A DNA stretch of 64,000 bases from Limibacillus halophilus (lineage in GTDB: Bacteria; Pseudomonadota; Alphaproteobacteria; Kiloniellales; CECT-8803), in NCBI RefSeq assembly GCF_014191775.1, contig NZ_JACHXA010000009.1:1-64000 (forward strand), given 5' to 3'. Shown here in pieces: positions 57,380 through 64,000 of the stretch. Position 1 is the stretch's first letter. The number at the start of each line of letters is the position of its first letter. Below the pieces are notes generated by a model. That model was given only the letters and a program-made list of their open reading frames with translations, did no database searches and was not told the DNA's origin. The translations under genes and the position numbers were made by a program.

Positions 57380-58290
57380 GACAGCACCTCGAGCACATAG
57401 ATCGAAGAAGGCCTTGCAAAGAGATCAACGAAGAGCTTGCTGCACACCAAAAGCACCATTCCGGCAAGCAGAATGCGCAGCGTATCAGCGGGTATGCGCG
57501 ATACCAGACGACTGCCGAACTGGGCGCCGATCACGCTTCCGGTCAATAGCAGTAATGCCATTACAATGTCGACGGTCTGGTTCTGTGTGGCCTGAAGCAA
57601 GGTCACGTTGGCGGCGACGAAGATAATCTGAAACAGGGAGGTTCCGATAACGACCGACGTCGGCATGCCAAGGAGGTAGATCATTGCCGGGACCAGAACG
57701 AAACCGCCGCCCACGCCCATGATGGCAGCGAGCACGCCGACAACGAAACCAGCCGCCAGAGGCAGGAGCGCGCTGATGTAAAGACGCGATTTGCGGAATC
57801 GCATCTTCAGGGGCAGCCCATGAATCCAGGTGTGTTGATGCAGCTTTCGGCGTTGGCCGGGACTGCGTCGCCGGCGCAGCAGAGCACGCACGCTTTCCCA
57901 AAACATCAACCCGCCGATCGTGCCCAGGAAGATGACATAGACGAGGTTGATGACGAGATCGATCTGACCAACCTGGCGGAGCAGGCTAAACAGCGCGACA
58001 CCCAAAGTAGAGCCCGCAAAACCGCCGACCAGCAAGACCATGCCCATCTTGAAATCGACGTTGCCGCGTTTCCAATGCGCCAGAACCCCGGAGACGGATG
58101 ATGCGACGACCTGATTGGCCTGCGTCGCCACAGCGACTGCCGGCGGCACGCCGATGAAAAGCAGCAGGGGAGTCATGAGGAACCCGCCGCCGACGCCAAA
58201 CAGCCCGGATAAAAAACCAACAATCCCGCCCAGGCCAAGAAGCAGGAAGATATCCAGCGAGATCTCGGCAATGGGTAGGTATATCTGCAT
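57376..58290 (-). CDS. Sulfite exporter TauE/SafE family protein
   Basis: An inner-membrane transporter of 304 residues with about eight helices in two similar halves: FLLLGLGGIVGFLSGLFGVG then GGFLMTPLLLFIGVPP, and LAAIMGVGGGFVLVPAMIYL later. These Gly-rich repeats are typical for TauE/SafE. The central loop is basic (about 145-165). Family members export sulfite, sulfoacetate or other organic anions; the substrate cannot be read here. Coupled by GTGA with the TIGR02186 gene. Confidence 0.9.
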   Translation of the reverse strand: MQIYLPIAEISLDIFLLLGLGGIVGFLSGLFGVGGGFLMTPLLLFIGVPPAVAVATQANQVVASSVSGVLAHWKRGNVDFKMGMVLLVGGFAGSTLGVALFSLLRQVGQIDLVINLVYVIFLGTIGGLMFWESVRALLRRRRSPGQRRKLHQHTWIHGLPLKMRFRKSRLYISALLPLAAGFVVGVLAAIMGVGGGFVLVPAMIYLLGMPTSVVIGTSLFQIIFVAANVTLLQATQNQTVDIVMALLLLTGSVIGAQFGSRLVSRIPADTLRILLAGMVLLVCSKLFVDLFARPSSIYVLEVLS

Positions 58291-58451
58291 TGTCTTCTGG
58301 CAGGGCCCGCGCTGGCGGTTAGCGAGACCCGCGAGTCGCCCCCCGCGGCCCGCAATGATCTCTGAGAAACCTTAACGCCGTTTCGCCGCGCCTAGCAACG
58401 GGCCATGACCAAATTCACCAGGTTTTTACGAGGTTTTCCAAAGAGAATGCC

Positions 58452-59480
58452 TTAGGGGCGCAAAAACCCAACTAAATCATAAACCTCTTTCAAGATTGGC
58501 ATAGCCAGCGCTCGTGCGCGCTCGCCACCGTCCCGCAGAACCGCATCCACATGATCGGGGTTGGCCATCAGGCGCTTCATTTCTGCTCCGATCGGACCGA
58601 GCTTTTCGACGGCGAGATCGGTGAGCGCTTTTTTGAAGCCGGAAAACGGTTGTCCGGCGAATTCGCTCAGGACGTCCGGCAACGATTGATCCGCCAGGGC
58701 CGCATAGATGCCGATCAGGTTGAAAGCCTCGGGCCGGGCCTTGCGGGCCGCCTCGGAAACGCGGCCGCTATCGTCCAGGGCTTCCAGGCCAGGCATCGCT
58801 TCGGTATCGGTCTTCGCCTTGCGCACCTTCTGTGCAATGGCGTCGGCATCGTCGGTCATATTGATGCGGCTCATGTCCGAAGCCTCGGACTTGCTCATCT
58901 TGCGAGTGCCGTCGCGCAGGGACATGACACGTGTCGCACTGCCCAGAATCAAAGGCTCGGTTAACGGAAAGAAATCGCGGCCGAAGTCGTTGTTGAACTT
59001 CTGCGCAATATCGCGCGCAAGTTCCAGGTGTTGCTTCTGGTCTTCCCCGACCGGAACGTGGGTGGCTTTGTAAACCAGGATGTCCGCCGCCATCAGGTTT
59101 GGATAAACATAAAGGCCCGCACTGGCGTTTTCCTTGTGTTTCCCGGCTTTTTCCTTGAACTGGGTCATACGGTTCAACCAACCGATGCGCGCGACGCAGT
59201 TGAAAATCCAAGCCAGTTCCGCGTGTGCTGCAACTTGGCTCTGGTTGAAGATGATGCTCTGCGTCGGGTCGATCCCGGCGGCCAGATAAGCCGCGGTCAC
59301 TTCGCGCGTGTGGCGGCGCAGTTCTTCGGGGTTTTGCCAGACCGTAATCGCGTGCATATCGACGACACAAAAAATGCTTTCGTAGTCGTCCTGAAGAGTC
59401 ACGAAATTACGAATCGCGCCCAGGTAGTTGCCGAGATGAAGATTGCCAGTCGGCTGCACGCCGGAAAAAATACGGTTCAT
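58452..59480 (-). CDS. trpS: Tryptophanyl-tRNA synthetase
   Basis: A class I aminoacyl-tRNA synthetase of 342 residues. The HIGH-type motif reads [17 protein letters not shown] near residues 7-23, and the KMSKS loop is [11 protein letters not shown] near the middle. [20 protein letters not shown] and [15 protein letters not shown] are conserved. The start is ATG 59480. It follows murJ by 105 bases on the same strand, a frequent alphaproteobacterial arrangement. Confidence 0.97.
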   Translation of the reverse strand: MNRIFSGVQPTGNLHLGNYLGAIRNFVTLQDDYESIFCVVDMHAITVWQNPEELRRHTREVTAAYLAAGIDPTQSIIFNQSQVAAHAELAWIFNCVARIGWLNRMTQFKEKAGKHKENASAGLYVYPNLMAADILVYKATHVPVGEDQKQHLELARDIAQKFNNDFGRDFFPLTEPLILGSATRVMSLRDGTRKMSKSEASDMSRINMTDDADAIAQKVRKAKTDTEAMPGLEALDDSGRVSEAARKARPEAFNLIGIYAALADQSLPDVLSEFAGQPFSGFKKALTDLAVEKLGPIGAEMKRLMANPDHVDAVLRDGGERARALAMPILKEVYDLVGFLRP

Positions 59481-59585
59481 TATCGTTTCCTGGTCCCTGG
59501 TGCCTGTCGGTTCGAGGTTGTCTGAAGAGGGCTAAGTTTGCTGCATTCAGGGCGCTGGGGTTATCGCCCCAAGGGCAACCTCCGG

Positions 59586-61136
59586 TCAAGGGTTACGCCG
59601 GAACAAAACCTTAAAATCCCTCGCCGAAAACGCACCGGCCGCCAGCGCCAGCCCAAAATAGGAAATCATGCCGCAGGCAACGAGAATCGCCAGGGATGCG
59701 GCCTGCAGGGCGATACCGTCGTCCAACCAGGGGAGGAGCGGTATCGACAGCCCGTAGAGCAACGCGCCCATGACAAGGCTGGCGACGGTCATTCGTGGCA
59801 GCCGCTGCTTCAGGCGCAGATCAAGGTGGAAGAAGTCACGGCCTTTGAGGGATAGGATCAACAGGGCAACATGCAGCCAGGCGGCCAGGGAAGTCGCCAG
59901 TGCGATGCCAACATGCCCCAACCAGAAAAACAAACCGACGCACAGCACAATGTTGGCGATCACCGAGACGCTCGCCATCTTCAACGGCGTTACGGTGTCT
60001 TCCTGGGCAAAGAAGGCGGCCTGGAAGGGCTTGACGAGGATGAATGCCGGAAGACCGCTCGCATAGGCGGCAAGCGCGGCGGCGGCGGCATCGCTTGCCT
60101 GACGGTCGAAGGCGCCGCGCTCGAACAAGGCCACGACGATCGGCAAAGGTACGATCAGCAAGGCAATGGTGGCGGGCAGGGTGAGCAGCAGCGCCATCTC
60201 CAGGCCCCGATTAAAAGAATGCAGCGCGGCGTCTCTATTACCCGCGCGCAGTTTTCGCGACAGCTCGGGCAGCAAGACAACGCCCAGCGCCACGCCGATC
60301 AACCCCAGCGGCAACTGGTACACCCGGTCAGCGTAGTAGAGCCAGGACACGGCGCCGGCTTGCAGTGAGGCAACAATCGTGCCGACCATGATGTTGATCT
60401 GTACCGCACCACCGGAGAGGATTCCCGGTCCCATCAAGCTAAAGAGCCGTTTGACGCCGGGCGTAAAACGTGGCCGCGGCAGGCGCAGCGCCATGCCGTG
60501 CTTGGCGGCCACCACATAGACCATCAGAAACTGCGCAAGCCCTGCCAGGGTCACGGTATAGGCAAGGGCGGGTCCCGTCTGTTCAGGGCTCAGGAAAGGA
60601 AGAACGCCGGTCAGCGTAACCAGGAAACAGAGGTTTAACAGGACCGGCGCGGCGGCCGCGGCCGTAAATCGATACAGCGAGTTTAGTATCCCGCCGATCA
60701 GCGCGGCGAGACTCATGAACAGGAGATAGAAAAAAGTGATCCGCGACAGTGTCACGGTCTGTTCGAATTTGTCGGCGTCGTCCAGGAATCCCGGAGCGAT
60801 CACAGTCACCAATCCGGGCATGAAGATCAGTGCGGGAACCGTCACCGCCAGCAGCAAAACCAGCAACGCGGCCAGGCTGTCCTCGGCAAAGGCCTTGGCG
60901 CTGGATTCGCCCTCTTGTTCCAGGCGGCGGGAGAAAAGCGGTACGAACGCGGCGTTGAAGGCGCCTTCGGCAAAGAGCCTGCGAAAGAAGTTCGGTAGCT
61001 TGAAGGCGACAAAAAAGGCGTCGGCGACCGGGCCGTCGCCCAGGACACCCGCCAGCAAAACGTCGCGTAGAAAGCCCAGGAAGCGACTCGCCGCTGTCCA
61101 GCCCCCCACCGTCGCCAAGGAACGCACCAACGCCAT
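59586..61136 (-). CDS. murJ: Lipid II flippase MurJ
   Basis: An inner-membrane protein of 516 residues with about 14 hydrophobic helices of the MOP/MATE-like superfamily. Family marks are SLATVGGWTAASRFLGFLRD, PVADAFFVAFKLPNFFRRLF, AEGAFNAAFVPLFSRRLEQE and VALFERGAFDRQAS. It moves lipid II across the membrane for peptidoglycan synthesis. The start is ATG 61136. The 220-base gap upstream (61137-61356) holds no gene that I can support. Confidence 0.96.
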   Translation of the reverse strand: MALVRSLATVGGWTAASRFLGFLRDVLLAGVLGDGPVADAFFVAFKLPNFFRRLFAEGAFNAAFVPLFSRRLEQEGESSAKAFAEDSLAALLVLLLAVTVPALIFMPGLVTVIAPGFLDDADKFEQTVTLSRITFFYLLFMSLAALIGGILNSLYRFTAAAAAPVLLNLCFLVTLTGVLPFLSPEQTGPALAYTVTLAGLAQFLMVYVVAAKHGMALRLPRPRFTPGVKRLFSLMGPGILSGGAVQINIMVGTIVASLQAGAVSWLYYADRVYQLPLGLIGVALGVVLLPELSRKLRAGNRDAALHSFNRGLEMALLLTLPATIALLIVPLPIVVALFERGAFDRQASDAAAAALAAYASGLPAFILVKPFQAAFFAQEDTVTPLKMASVSVIANIVLCVGLFFWLGHVGIALATSLAAWLHVALLILSLKGRDFFHLDLRLKQRLPRMTVASLVMGALLYGLSIPLLPWLDDGIALQAASLAILVACGMISYFGLALAAGAFSARDFKVLFRRNP

Positions 61137-61356
61137 GACCCGCAGTATCTAGAGCATTGCGGCAGAATTAGGAAGCTGTGGCTTTAGGGCGGCCGCAGAC
61201 ATTCATGAAACCGAGGCAATTTCATGCCAATGAACAGCTTGCCCGGCAGGTCTCTTGACCTTTGCGGTCGGCTGACGCAAACCAGTGGACGAAAGTCACA
61301 CGTTCGAACCCCCTGGCGATAGGCTGTCCTGCCGCCGAACGTTATAGTCTGGACCC

Positions 61357-62028
61357 ATGCGAACGCTCTATCACCTCTGGCTTGATTCCGGCAGCCGCAA
61401 AATCCGTATCCTGCTGAAGGAAAAGGGCCTCGACTTTCAGATGAAGGTCGAGAAGCTTTGGGAGCGACGGGAAGAATTCCTGCGCCTCTCGCCGTCCGGC
61501 GAATTACCGGTTCTGATTGAAGAGAACGGCATTTCCCTTCCCGGGCAAAACGTCATCACGGAGTATTTGGAGGAGGCCTTCCCGGAGCCGTCTCTTCTGG
61601 GTGGCAGCGACCCTCTGGACCGGGCCGAAGTGCGCCGCGTGGCGCAGTGGTTTGACGTCAAGTTTCGCCAGGAAGTGACGGACAACCTGGTCGAGGAAAA
61701 GGTGATGAAGCGCTTCCTGAGGCTGGGCGCGCCGGAAGCGGCGGCCATCCGCGCGGGTCACGCGAACATACACTATCATTTGGACTATATTGCCTGGTTG
61801 TCGGAGCGGCGGAAATGGCTGGCAGGGGACCACTTCAGCCTCGCCGATGTCGCCGCGGCCTCGCAGCTTTCCTGTCTGGATTATCTGGGTGATGTGCCTT
61901 GGGAGAAACATGAGGCGGCCAAGGACTGGTATGCACGCGTCAAATCGCGGCCAAGCGTGCAGCCGCTGCTGGCCGACCGCATTCCCGGGCTGTTACCGCC
62001 CGCCCATTACGCCGATCTGGATTTTTAG
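61357..62028 (+). CDS. Glutathione S-transferase family protein
   Basis: A cytosolic protein of 223 residues. The N-terminal thioredoxin-like domain (about 1-80: LYHLWLDSGSRKIRILLKEK, PSGELPVLIEENGISLPGQN) is followed by an all-helical C-terminal domain (WLAGDHFSLADVAAASQLSC). No CxxC is present; a Ser lies near the usual active-site position. The substrate is unknown. TATAGT at 61343-61348 lies only 8 bases before the ATG and no ribosome site is visible, so the message may be leaderless (inference). Confidence 0.9.
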   Translation: MRTLYHLWLDSGSRKIRILLKEKGLDFQMKVEKLWERREEFLRLSPSGELPVLIEENGISLPGQNVITEYLEEAFPEPSLLGGSDPLDRAEVRRVAQWFDVKFRQEVTDNLVEEKVMKRFLRLGAPEAAAIRAGHANIHYHLDYIAWLSERRKWLAGDHFSLADVAAASQLSCLDYLGDVPWEKHEAAKDWYARVKSRPSVQPLLADRIPGLLPPAHYADLDF

Positions 62029-62049
62029 CTTCTCCATTTGAAGAAGTAC

Positions 62050-62931
62050 TCAGCGCCAGGGGTTGCGGGTCTGCTTCTGGCCCATCCCCGCGGCCATCTC
62101 CCGTAGCTTGGTGATGCGGTTTGCCGTGTTTGGATGGGTGGAAAACAGACTATCGACCTTCTGGGCGTGTAGCGGATTGATGATGAACAGCGAGGCGCTT
62201 GCCGGATTGCGCTCTGCGGTCACGTTGTCGATTCGGCTGGCGCTCACCTGCATCTTCTCCAATGCGCTGGCCAGCCATAGAGGCCGGCCGCAAATCTCCG
62301 CGCCGATGCGGTCGGCTTCGTACTCGCGGGTGCGCGAAATGGCCATCTGCACGAGCATGGCGGCCATGGGCGCCAGGAACGCCATCAGCAAGACGCCGAC
62401 GATACCCAGCGGGTTGTTACGGTTTCCGCCTCCGAATGCGCCAAACCACAAACCCATGTTGGCCAGCATGGAGATGGCGCCCGCCACCGTGGCCGTCAGG
62501 GTCATGGTGAGGGTGTCGCGGTTTTTGACATGCGCCAGTTCGTGCGCCATGACGCCGGCCACTTCCTCCTGATTGAGCGTATTGAGCAAGCCCGTGGTGG
62601 CCGCCACGGCCGCATTCTGCGGATTGCGCCCGGTGGCGAAGGCATTGGGCTGCGGGTTGTCGATGATATAAACCTTGGGCATCGGCAAGCCCGCGTTGGC
62701 GGCTAACTGGGAGACAATGGCATGGAGCGCCGGTGATTCAGCGGCTGTCACCTCGCGCGCCTTGTACATCCGGAGCACAACCTTGTCGGCGTTCCAGTAG
62801 GCGAAGAAATTGGTTGCAGCGGCGATCAACAGAGCGATGATCATGCCGCCCTGGCCGCCGATCAGAAAACCGGCCAGCATGAAAATTGCGGTCAGTGCCG
62901 CAAGCAGCATACCCGTGCGAAACAACCTCAT
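62050..62931 (-). CDS. htpX: Membrane zinc metalloprotease HtpX
   Basis: An inner-membrane protease of 293 residues for membrane-protein quality control. Two N-terminal helices (about 5-50) precede the M48 domain, which has [20 protein letters not shown], the HExxH zinc site in [15 protein letters not shown] and the third ligand region [19 protein letters not shown]. Two further helices lie at about 145-200. It is convergent with the GST gene, with a 21-base gap. Confidence 0.95.
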   Translation of the reverse strand: MRLFRTGMLLAALTAIFMLAGFLIGGQGGMIIALLIAAATNFFAYWNADKVVLRMYKAREVTAAESPALHAIVSQLAANAGLPMPKVYIIDNPQPNAFATGRNPQNAAVAATTGLLNTLNQEEVAGVMAHELAHVKNRDTLTMTLTATVAGAISMLANMGLWFGAFGGGNRNNPLGIVGVLLMAFLAPMAAMLVQMAISRTREYEADRIGAEICGRPLWLASALEKMQVSASRIDNVTAERNPASASLFIINPLHAQKVDSLFSTHPNTANRITKLREMAAGMGQKQTRNPWR

Positions 62932-63043
62932 CGAATTCAGACCACCTAGCGGTTGACACAGTAAAAACAGAGCCTAGAGATTGGGTAGAACGCGGGTTGC
63001 TTCAAGACTTGGCGAAAGCCTCCGTAATCGCCATATTTGCGTC

Positions 63044-63298
63044 ATGACCGAGTCGTACAAAGTTCATCAACCGCAAGGCCGCAAGGCAGCGACCGTCGGG
63101 TCGAGTCCTCTGCCACGCGACCAGCGTCAACGCCGCGTTGCCGAGGCGGCGGAGCGTGCAAAACAAGAGGCCGAAGCGCGCCGCCGGAAGCAAGACGCCG
63201 CCGCACAAGTACGCCCTGTCGAGCGTCAGGGCCCCGAAGGTCCGGAGCCAACTCGTTACGGCGATTGGGAAAAGAAGGGTATTTGCTACGACTTCTGA
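63044..63298 (+). CDS. DUF1674 protein, SdhAF4-like
   Basis: A small protein of 84 residues. The N-terminal 60 residues are charged and helical (RQRRVAEAAERAKQEAEARR). The C-terminus carries the DUF1674 signature PTRYGDWEKKGICYDF. This domain is shared with eukaryotic succinate dehydrogenase assembly factor 4, which stabilises flavinylated SdhA. A matching bacterial role is plausible. ATG 63044 is chosen because family features follow it; upstream in-frame sequence is not family-like. No sdh gene is in the window. Confidence 0.82.
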   Translation: MTESYKVHQPQGRKAATVGSSPLPRDQRQRRVAEAAERAKQEAEARRRKQDAAAQVRPVERQGPEGPEPTRYGDWEKKGICYDF

Positions 63299-63402
63299 CC
63301 TGTTGCTTTAGCGCTTGCCCAAGCCCGAGCCCGAGCCGGAACCCAAATCCTGCGCCATTTTGACCATTGACCAAAGTGCGAAGTCGATACAATCCTCTGC
63401 AC

Positions 63403-63807
63403 ATGAGAAATCTTTTCTTGGCGGCTATCCCCGTTCTTTTGACCAGCACAAGTGCCTTTGCCGCGAGCGATGGCGCCACGCTTTACCAACAGAATTGTGC
63501 ATCATGTCACGGAAGCAATCTGGAAGGTCAGCCGAACTGGAAACAACGGAAGCCGGACGGCAAGCTCCCGGCACCGCCGCATGACGTCTCCGGGCATACT
63601 TGGCACCATAGCGATCAGCAGAATTTTGAGATCACCAAGCTGGGGATCGAGGCACTGGTGTCCGGCTACAAGTCCGACATGATCGGATTTGGCGATAAGC
63701 TGAGCGACGACGAGATATGGGCAATCTTGGACTACATCAAATCCACTTGGCCCGAGGAAATCCGTGCCCGGCGAAAGGCAAACGGGTTGGAGCGGCCCGA
63801 AGGCTGA
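63403..63807 (+). CDS. Small periplasmic c-type cytochrome
   Basis: A protein of 134 residues with a signal peptide (NLFLAAIPVLLTSTSAFA) and one heme c site CASCH in YQQNCASCHGSNLEGQPNW. A Met that could be the distal ligand occurs in YKSDMIGFGDKLSDDEIWAI, the usual C-terminal pattern of class I cytochromes. It should transfer electrons in the periplasm; the partner is unknown. ATG 63403 is used because the signal peptide starts there; ATG 63367 is in frame but adds 12 residues before it. Confidence 0.9.
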   Translation: MRNLFLAAIPVLLTSTSAFAASDGATLYQQNCASCHGSNLEGQPNWKQRKPDGKLPAPPHDVSGHTWHHSDQQNFEITKLGIEALVSGYKSDMIGFGDKLSDDEIWAILDYIKSTWPEEIRARRKANGLERPEG

Positions 63808-63843
63808 CGCAAATTCAAACCAGAGCGGGTAAGCGAATGGATT

Positions 63844-63879
63844 GGTCCATCGGCGTAAATATGGTCCTATAGCAGGTCC
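63844..63879 (+). promoter_or_regulatory. Three direct GGTCC boxes upstream of MocR-like gene
   Basis: GGTCC occurs at 63844-63848, 63863-63867 and 63875-63879, within TTGGTCCAT, ATGGTCCTAT and CAGGTCCAT. The boxes lie just upstream of the partial regulator gene. MocR-type regulators often bind direct repeats near their own promoters, so this is a candidate operator. Confidence 0.45.
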
Positions 63880-63899
63880 ATTTTGCGAGGGTTGGATCG

Positions 63900-64000
63900 A
63901 TGGCCAAGCGCGTCAATGCGGCGCCAATACTACAGTTCGACCTTGGTCGATACGACGGCCCCGTTTATCAGCGTCTTTATCTTGCGCTGCGGGAAGCTGT
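63900..64000 (+). CDS. GntR/MocR-type regulator, N-terminal fragment at window edge
   Basis: The window ends after 33 full codons from ATG 63900, with GAGGG about 9 bases upstream. The visible sequence (LGRYDGPVYQRLYLALREAV) matches the start of a GntR winged helix as found in MocR/PdxR proteins, where PLYxQLYxxLRxAI is typical. Such proteins carry a PLP aminotransferase-like domain after the HTH. The class beyond GntR cannot be proved from this fragment. Confidence 0.6.
   Translation, partial: MAKRVNAAPILQFDLGRYDGPVYQRLYLALREA

Overview
The window is chromosomal DNA of an alphaproteobacterium. It is GC-rich, and it carries hallmark alphaproteobacterial gene orders: irr divergent from fabA-fabB-fabI, a long rimP-nusA-ylxR-infB-rbfA-truB-rpsO-pnp run, and fur-olsBA-miaB-phoH-ybeY-corC-lnt next to a PraR-like regulator and metK. 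A MucR/Ros regulator, an Irr protein and ornithine-lipid genes also point there. A Rhodospirillales-like organism is my best guess. No marker in the window fixes the genus.

Accessory region, 1-12.6 kb. The left edge holds a decayed IS6-family transposase (frameshift plus loss of the catalytic core). A sensory locus follows: two convergent sensor histidine kinases with near-identical H-boxes but different periplasmic sensor regions, a secreted sulfite-oxidase-fold protein with no cysteine at all, an OmpR-type response regulator and a stand-alone receiver. Divergent from the receiver is a complete archaic (SCPU-type) chaperone-usher pilus operon: three pilins, chaperone, usher, a truncated SCPU-like protein and a two-domain probable tip adhesin. 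I infer that the sensory genes control this pilus. This is the least ordinary part of the window.

Housekeeping, 12.8-24 kb (+ strand). After a tRNA-Ser(CGA) on the minus strand come rplU-rpmA with a strong sigma70-type promoter and a perfect terminator, then obgE-proB-proA-nadD-rsfS-rlmH-envC-ctpA-rppH. rsmB lies convergent to rppH.

Oxidative stress and iron, 24-27.5 kb (- strand). Rubrerythrin, a heterodisulfide-reductase-like Fe-S protein and a DUF3501 protein form a cluster directly downstream of irr. Irr-box-like sequences lie upstream of both rubrerythrin and irr. fabA-fabB-fabI run the other way.

Translation and RNA block, 30-48.9 kb (- strand). This contains a GDPD-family phosphodiesterase, pnp, rpsO, truB, rbfA, infB, ylxR, nusA, rimP, trmB, metK, two XRE regulators (one a tandem fusion), lnt, corC, ybeY and phoH. 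Terminators follow pnp, trmB and the PraR-like gene.

Right part, 48.9-64 kb. miaB, an ornithine-lipid pair (olsB, olsA-like), a Fur-family regulator, MucR, rimI-tsaB, a RutE-like nitroreductase, nfuA, a universal stress protein, a TIGR02186-TauE/SafE pair, trpS, murJ, a GST, htpX, an SdhAF4-like protein and a small cytochrome c follow. The window ends in the first 34 codons of a probable MocR-type regulator, with repeated GGTCC boxes upstream. No CRISPR array, prophage or intact insertion sequence was seen.
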